Source: Bacteroides bouchesdurhonensis
Lineage (GTDB): Bacteria > Bacteroidota > Bacteroidia > Bacteroidales > Bacteroidaceae
Reading direction: 5' to 3'
NCBI RefSeq assembly: GCF_900155865.1
Contig: NZ_LT707006.1
Location: 2,127,685-2,191,684, forward strand
Length of the DNA stretch: 64,000 nt
Shown here: one piece after another, positions 25,724 to 34,928 of the stretch
Numbering within the stretch: the stretch's first letter is position 1
How the letters are laid out: every line of letters starts with the position of its first letter
The notes under the pieces: generated by a model
What the model saw: the letters and a program-made list of their open reading frames with translations, nothing else
What the model was told of the DNA's origin: nothing
Databases searched by the model: none
Translations under genes and position numbers: made by a program

Positions 25724-26884
25724 ATGAAAGGAATATTTCCGATTGATAAATTCCGTACCTTGCAAACACCTTTTTATTATTATGATACCAAGGTACTGCG
25801 TGATACACTTTCTACTATTAATCAGGAGATTGCCAAATATCCTAATTACTCTGTTCATTATGCGGTGAAAGCTAATGCAAATCCGAAAGTACTTACTATT
25901 ATTCGTGAAAGCGGATTAGGAGCCGACTGTGTGAGTGGAGGAGAGGTGCGTGCTGCTATTCGTGCCGGATTTCCAGCTAATAAGATTGTTTTTGCCGGAG
26001 TAGGTAAGGCGGATTGGGAAATCAACCTCGGATTGGAGTATGATATTTTCTGTTTCAATGTAGAATCTATTCCTGAGTTGGAGATAATTAATGAATTAGC
26101 GGTTGCTCAAAATAAAGTAGCTAATGTTGCTTTCCGTATCAATCCTGATGTGGGTGCACATACTCATGCTAATATTGCTACCGGGCTTGCGGAAAACAAA
26201 TTCGGTATCAGTATGCAGGATATGGATAAAGTGATTGATGTAGCACAAAATTTGAAGAATGTGAAGTTTATCGGTCTTCACTTTCATATTGGCTCTCAGA
26301 TATTAGATATGGGTGACTTTGTTGCTCTCTGTAATCGGGTGAATGAATTACAGGATAAACTCGAATCTCGTCGTATATTGGTTGAACATATCAATGTCGG
26401 TGGTGGATTGGGAATCGATTATGCCCATCCTAACCGTCAGGCAATTCCTAATTTCAAAGCATATTTTGCCACCTATGCCGGACAGTTGAAATTACGTCCG
26501 TATCAAACTTTGCATTTTGAGTTGGGACGTTCTGTGGTAGGGCAATGTGGTTCATTGATATCCAAAGTGTTATATGTGAAGCAAGGAACCAAAAAACAAT
26601 TTGCCATTCTTGATGCAGGTATGACAGATTTGATTCGTCCGGCTCTGTATCAGGCTTATCACAAAATGGAAAACATTACTTCAGAAGGGCTGATAGAAGC
26701 CTATGATGTAGTAGGACCTATTTGTGAATCGTCGGATGTTTTCGGTAAAGCAATAGACCTGAATAAAGTGAATCGTGGAGATCTGATCGCTCTCCGTTCT
26801 GCAGGTGCTTACGGTGAAATCATGGCATCCGGTTATAATTGTCGTGAACTTCCGAAAGGGTATACATCAGACGAACTTGTGTAA
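25724..26884 (+). CDS. lysA: Diaminopimelate decarboxylase
   Basis: A 386-residue fold-type III PLP enzyme. The Schiff-base Lys is in HYAVKANANPKVL, the glycine-rich phosphate loop in HINVGGGLGIDY, the substrate-side motif GPICESSDVF (catalytic Cys) and the C-terminal Tyr in RSAGAYGEIMASGYN. It makes L-lysine from meso-DAP. It is slightly shorter than the usual 410-420 residues but has every motif. It lies 80 bp after lysC, behind a hairpin. Confidence 0.95.
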   Translation: MKGIFPIDKFRTLQTPFYYYDTKVLRDTLSTINQEIAKYPNYSVHYAVKANANPKVLTIIRESGLGADCVSGGEVRAAIRAGFPANKIVFAGVGKADWEINLGLEYDIFCFNVESIPELEIINELAVAQNKVANVAFRINPDVGAHTHANIATGLAENKFGISMQDMDKVIDVAQNLKNVKFIGLHFHIGSQILDMGDFVALCNRVNELQDKLESRRILVEHINVGGGLGIDYAHPNRQAIPNFKAYFATYAGQLKLRPYQTLHFELGRSVVGQCGSLISKVLYVKQGTKKQFAILDAGMTDLIRPALYQAYHKMENITSEGLIEAYDVVGPICESSDVFGKAIDLNKVNRGDLIALRSAGAYGEIMASGYNCRELPKGYTSDELV

Positions 26885-26946
26885 ATAAAATGTGAATGTA
26901 GTTTAAAAATTCAAGGACGTTAAAACATTTTAGTTTGAAATCTTGT

Positions 26947-26954
26947 TATATTTG
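26947..26954 (+). promoter_or_regulatory. -7 promoter box (TATATTTG) for ferritin
   Basis: An exact TAnnTTTG match about 53 bp before the ATG at 27007. Confidence 0.55.
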
Positions 26955-27006
26955 TAATAAAATAAAAAGATGAAGTTACATTAACAACTTTATAAAAAAT
27001 ACGATT

Positions 27007-27489
27007 ATGATTTCGGAAAAATTACAAAATGCAATTAACGAGCAGATTACTGCTGAGATGTGGTCTGCAAACCTGTATTTGGCGATGTCTTTTTACTTTG
27101 AAAAAGAAGGTTTCAGTGGTTTTGCTAGTTGGATGAAAAAACAGTATTTCGAAGAAATGCAACATGCTTGTACAATGGCTGACTATATTGTCAAGAGAGG
27201 CGGAACTGCTAAAGTAGATAAGATTGATGTAGTACCTAACGGTTGGGGCAATCCTCTGGAAGTATTTGAACATGTTTACAAACATGAATGCCATGTTTCT
27301 AAATTGATAGATAGCTTGGTAGATGTTGCTGCGGCTGAAAAAGATAAAGCGACACAAGATTTCTTATGGGGATTTGTCCGTGAACAGGTAGAAGAAGAAG
27401 CCACTGCATTGGAAATTGTTGAGAAATTGAAGAAAGCTGGTGAAACGGGTATTTTCATTATTGATTCACAACTTGGACAACGTAAATAA
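27007..27489 (+). CDS. ftnA: Non-heme ferritin
   Basis: A 160-residue four-helix ferritin of normal length. Ferroxidase ligands are visible: Glu in INEQITAEMWSANLYLAM, ExxH in FEEMQHACTMADYI, and later Glu/Gln in VREQVEEEATALEIV. It has no haem-binding Met pattern of bacterioferritin. It stores iron as ferric mineral and limits oxidative damage, important in an anaerobe meeting oxygen. It is monocistronic, with its own -7 box and a terminator at 27516. Confidence 0.95.
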   Translation: MISEKLQNAINEQITAEMWSANLYLAMSFYFEKEGFSGFASWMKKQYFEEMQHACTMADYIVKRGGTAKVDKIDVVPNGWGNPLEVFEHVYKHECHVSKLIDSLVDVAAAEKDKATQDFLWGFVREQVEEEATALEIVEKLKKAGETGIFIIDSQLGQRK

Positions 27490-27515
27490 GATTCAGCAAT
27501 AAGTTGATATAAAAT

Positions 27516-27553
27516 AAAAAGCTATTTGGACTATCCGGGTAGCTTTTTTACTT
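27516..27553 (+). terminator. Intrinsic terminator after ferritin
   Basis: AAAAAGCTA at 27516-27524 pairs with TAGCTTTTT at 27540-27548, with a partly paired interior and a T-run. Confidence 0.75.
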
Positions 27554-27598
27554 TGTTTGCGCTTGTTTCTTTGCCTCATGGCATCAGTTATTTTATGG

Positions 27599-28021
27599 TT
27601 ATTCTGCCTTGTCGGGTGATTTATGACGACCTTTCTCCATCGCCCCCAGATATATCTCCAGCGACCGGGTAGAGATTTGTATTTCACGAAAGGAAACGCC
27701 TAACGAACCGATAAGCAAAATCAAAGCTATCCCAAATACATAAGCGGATAATAATTGCAACCCGATATAGATTAGGAACATACTGACCACACAGAGAAAT
27801 AAACTTGCTATTCCTAGTCCCTGCATGGTTCGGGTCAGGTTTAACCTTTTCCGTAGATTCTCTATTTGTGCAACAGTGATATCAGAAGGGTTTTCAACGT
27901 AACGATCCCGTAACTGACGCACCAGTTGTGCATAGGATAAAAAACGATTGGTATAAGCCAATAAAATCAGCGAAACAGCTGAGAACAGTAGCGCAGGGGT
28001 AGTTAGTGTTAATTCTTCCAT
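27599..28021 (-). CDS. DUF2721 family membrane protein
   Basis: 140 residues with three hydrophobic helices: about 9-27 (LLFSAVSLILLAYTNRF), about 68-88 (LGIASLFLCVVSMFLIYIGL) and about 91-110. Between the first and second lies a conserved cytosolic segment (LVRQLRDRYVENPS followed by AQIENLRKRL), the family signature. The function is unknown. The start lies just after the kbl terminator hairpin, so expression probably needs its own promoter or readthrough from kbl. Confidence 0.8.
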   Translation of the reverse strand: MEELTLTTPALLFSAVSLILLAYTNRFLSYAQLVRQLRDRYVENPSDITVAQIENLRKRLNLTRTMQGLGIASLFLCVVSMFLIYIGLQLLSAYVFGIALILLIGSLGVSFREIQISTRSLEIYLGAMEKGRHKSPDKAE

Positions 28022-28036
28022 GATGATATAAAAAAT

Positions 28037-28090
28037 CTTCCATTGTTATTGTCGCAATCTCAGTAAGATATGTAATAATAACAATGGAAG
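28037..28090 (-). terminator. Terminator after kbl (perfect 14-bp stem)
   Basis: CTTCCATTGTTATT at 28037-28050 pairs perfectly with AATAACAATGGAAG at 28077-28090. On the minus strand it is followed by a T-run (ATTTTTTAT) that abuts the DUF2721 start at 28021. Confidence 0.8.
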
Positions 28091-28104
28091 ATATAATAAT
28101 GTTC

Positions 28105-29292
28105 TTACTTCAATACTCCGAGCTCTTTACCTACTTTAATAAAGGCGGCTATACACTTATCAAGATGTTCTTTTTCGTGTCCGGCAGAAATCTGTACGCG
28201 GATACGTGCTTGATCTTTCGGGACAACCGGATAGTAGAAACCTGTTACATAAATACCTTCTTCCTGCATACGTGCTGCATAAATCTGTGATAATTTAGCA
28301 TCATATAACATGACAGCACAGATTGCACTTTGAGTTGGCTTAATGTCGAATCCGGCAGCAGTCATCTTGTCGCGGAAATAATTCACATTGTCTACCAGTT
28401 TATCGTGGAGTGCATTACTTTCTTTCAACATTTTGAATACTTCAAGACTTGCACCGATAATACCCGGAGCCAATGAATTGGAGAACAGGTAAGGACGGCT
28501 ACGTTGGCGCAATAAATCAATGATTTCTTTACGTCCGGTAGTAAATCCTCCCAATGCACCGCCGAAAGCCTTACCCAGCGTACCGGTATAAATATCTATG
28601 CGTCCGTGAGTTTTATATAACTCGCTTACACCATGACCGGTAGCACCTACCACACCTGCTGAGTGAGACTCATCAACCATTACTAGGGCGTTGTACTTTT
28701 CCGCCAAATCACAAATCTTGTCCATTGGTGCCACATTTCCATCCATAGAGAATACACCATCTGTTACCACGATACGGAAACGCTGAGCTTGTGCCTCTTG
28801 CAGGCATTTTTCCAGTTCATCCATATTGGCGTTGGCGTAACGATAACGTTTTGCTTTACAAAGACGTACCCCGTCAATAATAGAAGCATGATTTAAAGAG
28901 TCTGAAATAATGGCGTCCTCTTCAGTGAAAAGCGGTTCGAACACACCACCATTAGCGTCGAAGCAAGCAGCATACAGAATGGTATCTTCGGTCTGGAAAT
29001 ATTCTGAGATCGCAGCCTCCAATTCTTTGTGTATATCCTGAGTTCCGCAAATGAAGCGAACAGAAGACATACCATATCCGCGACGATCCATCATTTCCTG
29101 AGCTGCTTTAATCAAGCGAGGATGATTAGATAACCCCAAATAGTTATTGGCACAGAAATTCAGAACCTCTTTACCTTTTACAGTAATGGCAGCCTGTTGT
29201 GCACTTTCGATCAGTCGTTCTTCTTTATAAAGACCGGCTTCTTTGATTTCAGCCAATGTCTGGCTGAGATATTCTTGCATTTTACCGTACAT
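28105..29292 (-). CDS. kbl: Glycine C-acetyltransferase (2-amino-3-ketobutyrate CoA ligase)
   Basis: A 395-residue alpha-oxoamine synthase of standard length. NFCANNYLGLSNHPRLI binds substrate, LYAACFDANGGVFEPL and DSLNHASIIDGVRL line the PLP site, MVDESHSAGVVGATGHG holds the cofactor-stacking His, and the Schiff-base Lys is in TGTLGKAFGGALGG. It converts 2-amino-3-oxobutyrate plus CoA to glycine and acetyl-CoA. It is divergent from tdh, which makes its substrate from threonine; together they form a complete threonine-to-glycine pathway. Confidence 0.95.
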   Translation of the reverse strand: MYGKMQEYLSQTLAEIKEAGLYKEERLIESAQQAAITVKGKEVLNFCANNYLGLSNHPRLIKAAQEMMDRRGYGMSSVRFICGTQDIHKELEAAISEYFQTEDTILYAACFDANGGVFEPLFTEEDAIISDSLNHASIIDGVRLCKAKRYRYANANMDELEKCLQEAQAQRFRIVVTDGVFSMDGNVAPMDKICDLAEKYNALVMVDESHSAGVVGATGHGVSELYKTHGRIDIYTGTLGKAFGGALGGFTTGRKEIIDLLRQRSRPYLFSNSLAPGIIGASLEVFKMLKESNALHDKLVDNVNYFRDKMTAAGFDIKPTQSAICAVMLYDAKLSQIYAARMQEEGIYVTGFYYPVVPKDQARIRVQISAGHEKEHLDKCIAAFIKVGKELGVLK

Positions 29293-29427
29293 AGTGTTTG
29301 AGTGATTAAGTTATGATACAAAGGACACTATTTTTCTTGGAATAACAATGTCTTTTTGACGAAAATATGAAAAAAAAGTGCTTACTTTGCGCACCATTTA
29401 GCTTAATATCTTTAGTAAGAAGAAAAA

Positions 29428-30381
29428 ATGAAACACATTTTGATAATTGGAGCTACCGGACAGATCGGATCCGAACTAACGATGGAACTACGTAAACGTT
29501 ACGGAAACCAAAACGTGGTAGCTGGTTATATCCCTGGTGCTGAACCTAAGGGGGAATTAAAAGAGTCAGGACCGTCGGCTATTGTAGACGTGACAGACGG
29601 AGCGATGATCGAATCGGTGGTAAGAGAATACCATATTGATACTATTTACAATTTAGCGGCACTACTTTCGGTGGTAGCCGAATCCAAACCTAAATTAGCT
29701 TGGAAGATAGGTATCGATGGATTATGGAATGTTCTGGAAGTAGCCCGTGAACAAGGGTGTGCAGTTTTTACACCTAGTTCTATCGGTTCGTTCGGTTCAA
29801 GTACGCCTCATACAAAGACTCCACAGGATACTATACAACGTCCGCGTACAATGTATGGTGTAACCAAAGTGACTACTGAATTGTTAAGTGATTATTATTT
29901 TAATAAATATGGTGTCGATACGCGTGCTGTCCGTTTTCCGGGCATCATTTCGAACGTGACTCCTCCGGGAGGAGGTACGACCGATTACGCTGTTGATATC
30001 TATTACTCAGCCGTAAAAGGTGAAAAATTTGTGTGCCCTGTGAAGGAAGGCACATTAATGGATATGATGTATATGCCGGATGCATTGAATGCAGCTATCA
30101 TGTTGATGGAAGCGGATCCGGCAAAACTGATACACCGTAATGCTTTCAATATCGCTGCCATGAGCTTCGGTCCGGAAACTATTTTCCAGGCTATTAAAAA
30201 GCATGTGTCGGAATTCGAGATGGTTTATAATATCGACCCCTTGAAACAACGCATAGCCGATAGTTGGCCGGACAGTTTGGATGATACCTGTGCACGGAAT
30301 GAGTGGGGGTGGAAGCCAGCTTATGATTTGGAAAGTATGACGGTGGATATGCTTGAGAAATTAAGAGCTAAACTAAAATAA
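29428..30381 (+). CDS. tdh: L-threonine 3-dehydrogenase, SDR (epimerase-like) type
   Basis: A 317-residue extended short-chain dehydrogenase. NAD binding is at the N-terminus (LIIGATGQIGSELTMELRK), and the catalytic Tyr/Lys are in MYGVTKVTTELL with upstream Ser in FTPSSIGSFG. VRFPGIISNVTPPGGGTTDY is the signature of the SDR-type threonine dehydrogenase found in Bacteroidetes and animals, unrelated to the zinc-dependent E. coli Tdh. It oxidises L-threonine to 2-amino-3-oxobutyrate. It shares an intergenic region with divergent kbl. The downstream lipoprotein starts inside its stop codon (TAATG). Confidence 0.92.
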   Translation: MKHILIIGATGQIGSELTMELRKRYGNQNVVAGYIPGAEPKGELKESGPSAIVDVTDGAMIESVVREYHIDTIYNLAALLSVVAESKPKLAWKIGIDGLWNVLEVAREQGCAVFTPSSIGSFGSSTPHTKTPQDTIQRPRTMYGVTKVTTELLSDYYFNKYGVDTRAVRFPGIISNVTPPGGGTTDYAVDIYYSAVKGEKFVCPVKEGTLMDMMYMPDALNAAIMLMEADPAKLIHRNAFNIAAMSFGPETIFQAIKKHVSEFEMVYNIDPLKQRIADSWPDSLDDTCARNEWGWKPAYDLESMTVDMLEKLRAKLK

Positions 30382-31229
30382 TGAAAAAACTAATTGCGGG
30401 GGTTGCGGTGCTCGCAGTTTTGGTTTCTTGTGGAAACAAAAAAACGAACATCGACCCTTTTGCATCTATTACTAATGAGGTAGATTCTGTCCTGCATAAG
30501 GAAGATTCTATTCCTCAGGTGAAATTGCCGGAAGAACCCAAACCGACTGAAGCGGATGAATCTTTCGACGATTTTATCTATAATTTTGCCTCTGATGAGG
30601 CTTTACAGCTTCAGCGTGTGAGATTTCCGCTGCCATATTATAAAAAGGATGAGAAAGTTTCTATTGAGAAACGTTTTTGGAAGCATGATGATTTATTTAC
30701 CAAACAGCATTATTATACGCTCCTGTTTGATAAAGAAGAAGACATGGATCTTGTAGGTGATACCTCTCTTACTTCGGTACAAGTAGAGTGGATATTTGTG
30801 AAAAAACGAATGATGAAGAGGTATTATTTTGAGCGTATTAAAGGAGCATGGATTTTAGAGGCTATCAACCTGCGTCCTATTGAAAAGAATGATAATGAAG
30901 ATTTTGTAGAATTTTTCAATCGTTTTGCATCCGATAGTCTTTTTCAGAGCCAACGTGTGCAGAATCCGCTTGCTTTTGTAACATCAGATCCGGATGATGA
31001 CTTTTCTATTTTGGAAACAACGATTGACCGGAATCAATGGTTTGCCTTTAAACCGGTGTTACCAACCGACCGCCTATCAAATATTAATTATGGTCAGCGG
31101 AATGATGATAATTCATCAACGAAAATTCTTGCATTGAAAGGTATCGGAAACGGTTTTTCCAATCTCCTGTATTTTCGTCGGAAAGGAGGAGAGTGGGAAT
31201 TGTATAAGTTTGAAGATACAAGTATATAA
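30381..31229 (+). CDS. DUF4348-like lipoprotein with two internal repeats
   Basis: A 282-residue protein with a lipoprotein signal (AVLAVLVSC, lipidated Cys about residue 17), then an acidic Pro-rich linker. Two copies of one motif occur: DESFDDFIYNFASDEALQLQ followed by RVRFPL at about 60, and NEDFVEFFNRFASDSLFQSQ followed by RVQNPL at about 175. This indicates a duplicated domain. No enzyme motif is seen. It is translationally coupled to tdh by one overlapping base, but no functional link to threonine is known. Confidence 0.75.
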   Translation: MKKLIAGVAVLAVLVSCGNKKTNIDPFASITNEVDSVLHKEDSIPQVKLPEEPKPTEADESFDDFIYNFASDEALQLQRVRFPLPYYKKDEKVSIEKRFWKHDDLFTKQHYYTLLFDKEEDMDLVGDTSLTSVQVEWIFVKKRMMKRYYFERIKGAWILEAINLRPIEKNDNEDFVEFFNRFASDSLFQSQRVQNPLAFVTSDPDDDFSILETTIDRNQWFAFKPVLPTDRLSNINYGQRNDDNSSTKILALKGIGNGFSNLLYFRRKGGEWELYKFEDTSI

Positions 31230-31324
31230 TAATGTTTCAATATGCTGATGAACTAATGGGCTATTGAATGGCGTATTACCTGCAAAAATAGGATACAGGC
31301 ATATTGATTAAAAAAGAATTAGTT

Positions 31325-32320
31325 ATGTTTTCTCTTTTGTCTCACAATACATTTGGCATAGATGTGAATGCCACCCGTTTTTTAGAATATGCTTCGGTCG
31401 AAGAACTGAAGCAACAAATAGCGCAAGGTGCCATTACGACACCTTTTTTGCATATTGGAGGTGGCAGTAACTTGTTATTTGCTAAAGACTATGATGGGCT
31501 GGTTCTGCATTCCTGCATTAACGGTATAGAAGTGACCGAAGAGACGGAACAATCCGTATTTGTGAGAGTCGGGGCTGGTGTCGTCTGGGATGATTTCGTG
31601 GATTATTGTGTAAGAAACGGATGGTATGGAGTCGAAAATCTTTCGCTCATTCCCGGTGAAGTAGGAGCAAGTGCTGTGCAGAATATAGGAGCCTATGGCG
31701 TGGAAGTCAAGGATTTGATTACGATGGTGGAAACAGTGAACTTTCATGGTGAAGAGCGTGTTTATACAGTAGATGAATGTGAATATTCCTATCGTAACAG
31801 TATCTTTAAACGTCCGGAAAACAGAACTGTTTTTGTGACGTATGTTTGTTTCCGTCTTGGTAAAAAAGAGAATTTTACATTAGACTATGGTACTATTCGT
31901 CAGGAATTGGAGAAATATCCTAAACTGACACTGGATATAGTTCGTAAAGTAATTATAGATATTCGGGAAAGCAAGCTTCCTGATCCAAAAGTGATGGGGA
32001 ATGCAGGAAGTTTTTTTATGAATCCTATCGTCTCGAGAGAGAAACTAGAAACTTTGCAACAAGAATATCCTCAAATACCCTATTATGAATTGAGTGACGG
32101 ACAGGTGAAGATTCCGGCTGGATGGATGATTGATCAGTGTGGCTGGAAAGGAAAAGCATTAGGACCGGCAGCGGTTCATGATAAACAGGCATTGGTATTG
32201 GTAAATCGTGGAGGAGCAAAAGGAAGTGATATTATTGCACTTTCGGATGCAGTACGTACCTCTGTCCGCGAGAAATTTGGAATCGATATTCATCCTGAGG
32301 TATATATAATTGATAATTAA
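31325..32320 (+). CDS. murB: UDP-N-acetylenolpyruvoylglucosamine reductase
   Basis: 331 residues from the ATG at 31325 ([13 protein letters not shown] matches the usual family start; an upstream TTG at 31304 is less likely). A type I MurB: FAD-binding [17 protein letters not shown], active-site Tyr in [10 protein letters not shown], catalytic Ser in [11 protein letters not shown] and Glu in DIHPEVYII. It reduces the enolpyruvyl group to make UDP-MurNAc for peptidoglycan. It is cytosolic and essential in most bacteria. Confidence 0.95.
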   Translation: MFSLLSHNTFGIDVNATRFLEYASVEELKQQIAQGAITTPFLHIGGGSNLLFAKDYDGLVLHSCINGIEVTEETEQSVFVRVGAGVVWDDFVDYCVRNGWYGVENLSLIPGEVGASAVQNIGAYGVEVKDLITMVETVNFHGEERVYTVDECEYSYRNSIFKRPENRTVFVTYVCFRLGKKENFTLDYGTIRQELEKYPKLTLDIVRKVIIDIRESKLPDPKVMGNAGSFFMNPIVSREKLETLQQEYPQIPYYELSDGQVKIPAGWMIDQCGWKGKALGPAAVHDKQALVLVNRGGAKGSDIIALSDAVRTSVREKFGIDIHPEVYIIDN

Positions 32321-32385
32321 GAATGGAAAATAATGTATACGCTAATGTTACTTGAAAATTGTCCATTATCAATTCTTCATTAGAA

Positions 32386-33144
32386 ATGAAAATAAGAATA
32401 CTTGGAAGTGGAACATCGACCGGAGTCCCTCAAATTGGTTGTAAATGTCCGGTTTGTACTTCCGTTGACCCGAAAGATAACCGCTTGCGTGCGTCTGCTA
32501 TCATAGAAACAACTGATGCACGTATACTCATTGATTGTGGTCCCGATTTTAGAGCCCAATTATTGCATCAGCCTTTTGAGAAGATTGATGGAGTGCTTAT
32601 TACTCACGAGCATTATGATCATGTCGGTGGATTAGATGATTTGCGTCCATTCTGCCGATTCGGTGCTGTGCCTATCTATGCGGAGAAGTATGTGGCGGAT
32701 GGATTACGTTCCCGTATGCCTTATTGTTTTGTAGACCATAGTTATCCTGGAGTTCCTAATATTCCTTTACAAGAAGTTGTTGCTGGGCAAGCTTTTATGT
32801 TAAATGAAACAGAGATACTTCCGTTGCGTGTCATGCATGGACGTTTGCCGATTTTGGGCTATCGTATCGGACAGGTAGGATATATCACTGATATGTTAAC
32901 TATGCCCGAAGAATCTTATGAACAATTAGCGGGAGTAGATGTTTTGGTTATGAACGCGCTTCGTATAGCTTCACATCCTACTCACCAAAATTTAGAGCAG
33001 GCGTTGATTGCCTCAAAGCGTATTCGGGCAAAGGAAACTTACTTCATACATATGAGTCATGACATGGGGTTGCATGCGAAAGTAGAGAAGGAACTTCCTG
33101 AAAATATTCACCTAGCGTTTGACGGACAGGAAATCTATCTTTGA
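32386..33144 (+). CDS. MBL-fold metallohydrolase, PhnP-like phosphodiesterase family
   Basis: 252 residues from the ATG at 32386. The N-terminal zinc-finger-like GSGTSTGVPQIGCKCPVC is typical of PhnP and related cyclic-phosphate phosphodiesterases. The metal site is THEHYDHVGG, with a later His in HGRLPILGYR, Asp in GYITDML and His in FIHMSHDMGLH. It is probably a phosphodiesterase acting on a small cyclic nucleotide or sugar phosphate. No phn genes are nearby, so a housekeeping or repair role is more likely than phosphonate use. It follows murB by 65 bp. Confidence 0.85.
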   Translation: MKIRILGSGTSTGVPQIGCKCPVCTSVDPKDNRLRASAIIETTDARILIDCGPDFRAQLLHQPFEKIDGVLITHEHYDHVGGLDDLRPFCRFGAVPIYAEKYVADGLRSRMPYCFVDHSYPGVPNIPLQEVVAGQAFMLNETEILPLRVMHGRLPILGYRIGQVGYITDMLTMPEESYEQLAGVDVLVMNALRIASHPTHQNLEQALIASKRIRAKETYFIHMSHDMGLHAKVEKELPENIHLAFDGQEIYL

Positions 33145-33170
33145 TTGCGAGTGGATTTTTTAGCAAAAGT

Positions 33171-33201
33171 TTTGTTTTCTTTGTAGAAATTATTATTTTT
33201 G
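33171..33201 (+). promoter_or_regulatory. Complete Bacteroides promoter: -33 TTTG, 19-bp spacer, -7 TATTTTTG
   Basis: TTTG at 33171-33174 and TATTTTTG at 33194-33201 are separated by 19 bp, matching the known primary sigma-factor promoter spacing in Bacteroides. The downstream ATG is at 33228, giving a short leader. Confidence 0.65.
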
Positions 33202-33227
33202 CCCCTAGCCGATAAACAACGAATATT

Positions 33228-34805
33228 ATGAAACTTAGTACAATTGTGAAAATCGCAATCACTTCTTCTGTGCTACTTTTGTGCACAGGATTTGCTTTGT
33301 ACTCCTATTTCAAGTTGTCAGCTGCTGATGTACGGAAAGACTTTAATCTGTATACTTTAGTGCCATCCAATGCTACTGCTGTTTTTGTAACAGGCGATGC
33401 TGCCGAATTGGTAGCAGAAATCGAAGAATTGACTTGCAGTAAGAATCAACAATATTTGCATGTATCCAAACTCTTTTCCTCTTTGAAGGATTATCTTTAT
33501 TCTCTTCAAGAGGATGCTCCACATGGATTAAGCCGACAGATGAATCGATTGCTGATTAGTTTCCATCAACCGGATAACGACCATAATCAGGTCCTTTATT
33601 GTCGTTTGGGAGATGGTGACCGGAAGCTGGTAGATAAGTTTGTTCAGAAACATCTTTCTGCTGCCTATCCATTTAAAATATTTAAATATAAAGGCGAAGA
33701 TATTTATATATATCCAATGTCTGATGGCGACTTTCTGGCTTGTTATCTGACGCCGGATTTTCTAGCTCTCAGTTATCAGAAAAAACTTATTGAAGAAGTT
33801 ATTGATACCCGTAAAACTGGTAACTCCATAGCTTCTGATTCTACTTTTATCGAAGTAAACGGTCCGAGAAAAACTACCTCTACAGCTACTATTTATGCCC
33901 GTATGGACGGAATGATCGGATGGACGGAGTTTGATATGAAGTTAAAAGACGATTTTATTTATTTTTCCGGTATTAGCCATGATGTAGATTCATGTTTTAC
34001 ATTTATTAATGCACTTCGTCAGCAGGAAGCTGTTAAGGGATTTGCAGGAGATGCATTGCCATCTACTACATTTTATCTCAGTAGACAAGGTGTTACAGAT
34101 TGGGCATCCTTATTGGCTTATGGTGAGAGGCAGGAATATGCTGTTGCTACCCGAACCAGAGAGATACTTGATCGTGATAAAGAACTATCCCGATATCTAA
34201 TAGAGAACACCGGTCAAGATTTGGTAGCTTTTCTTTTTCAACGTGAAGACTCTTTATTGGGACCTGCTGCTGTCATGGCACTTTCCATAACCGATGTGCT
34301 AGAAGCAGAAAGAATGCTGCGTTCCTTTGTAGAAGCAGCTCCATTGGAAGAGGGGGAACGAAGAAACTCCCGCATCTCTTTTTATTATTCTCCAGATAAA
34401 GCTTATCCGGTCTATAAATTGCCTCTTACAACATTGTTTTCTCAATTGACGGGTTTTTCAGAGTCTCCAATACATATTTATGCTACATTTTATAGCGGAC
34501 GTTTGTTACTTGCTCCTGATGAAGATAGCCTATTCCGTTACATCAGACAACTGGATAAAGGAGAAGTTTTGGATGGCGCATTAGTTTATCGTGCAGGAAC
34601 AGGAAGTTTGTCCGATTCGTATCATTTTATGTTAATGGCAGATTTTGGGCAGTTGCTTGATCAATCAGGAAACCATTATCGTTTTATTCCGGATTTTTTC
34701 TCCCGTAACTCTGATTTCTTTCGTAATTTTGTGATTTTTGTTCAGTTTACCTGTGCGGACGGAGTCATTTATCCTAATATTGTATTAAAGTATAAAACTG
34801 AATAA
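33228..34805 (+). CDS. Membrane-anchored DUF3352-like protein of unknown function
   Basis: A 525-residue protein with an N-terminal signal anchor (residues about 8-30, IAITSSVLLLCTGFALYSYF). The rest is a large extracytoplasmic domain with repeated alpha/beta elements (YTLVPSNATAVFVTGDAAEL, GDFLACYLTPDFLALSYQKK, LYRAGTGSL-like strands). It resembles DUF3352 proteins, in which YP-x-ATA-vF and repeated substrate-binding-like units occur. No catalytic motif is visible. It is monocistronic, with the clear promoter at 33171-33201, and convergent with the DUF3127 gene. Confidence 0.7.
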   Translation: MKLSTIVKIAITSSVLLLCTGFALYSYFKLSAADVRKDFNLYTLVPSNATAVFVTGDAAELVAEIEELTCSKNQQYLHVSKLFSSLKDYLYSLQEDAPHGLSRQMNRLLISFHQPDNDHNQVLYCRLGDGDRKLVDKFVQKHLSAAYPFKIFKYKGEDIYIYPMSDGDFLACYLTPDFLALSYQKKLIEEVIDTRKTGNSIASDSTFIEVNGPRKTTSTATIYARMDGMIGWTEFDMKLKDDFIYFSGISHDVDSCFTFINALRQQEAVKGFAGDALPSTTFYLSRQGVTDWASLLAYGERQEYAVATRTREILDRDKELSRYLIENTGQDLVAFLFQREDSLLGPAAVMALSITDVLEAERMLRSFVEAAPLEEGERRNSRISFYYSPDKAYPVYKLPLTTLFSQLTGFSESPIHIYATFYSGRLLLAPDEDSLFRYIRQLDKGEVLDGALVYRAGTGSLSDSYHFMLMADFGQLLDQSGNHYRFIPDFFSRNSDFFRNFVIFVQFTCADGVIYPNIVLKYKTE

Positions 34806-34863
34806 TTAAATAACCGAAGTTTAATATATAATGAAGATTCAACAAAAGCAATATAGTGAATAA

Positions 34864-34898
34864 AAAAAACTTCCAACAAAATAATGCTGAAAGTTTTT
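34864..34898. terminator. Probable bidirectional terminator
   Basis: AAAAACTT at 34864-34871 pairs with AAGTTTTT ending near 34898. A/T runs lie on both sides, between convergent genes. The pairing is short and the loop is long. Confidence 0.45.
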
Positions 34899-34928
34899 AT
34901 ATATAAATCTCTAAAATGAGTCTGATAT

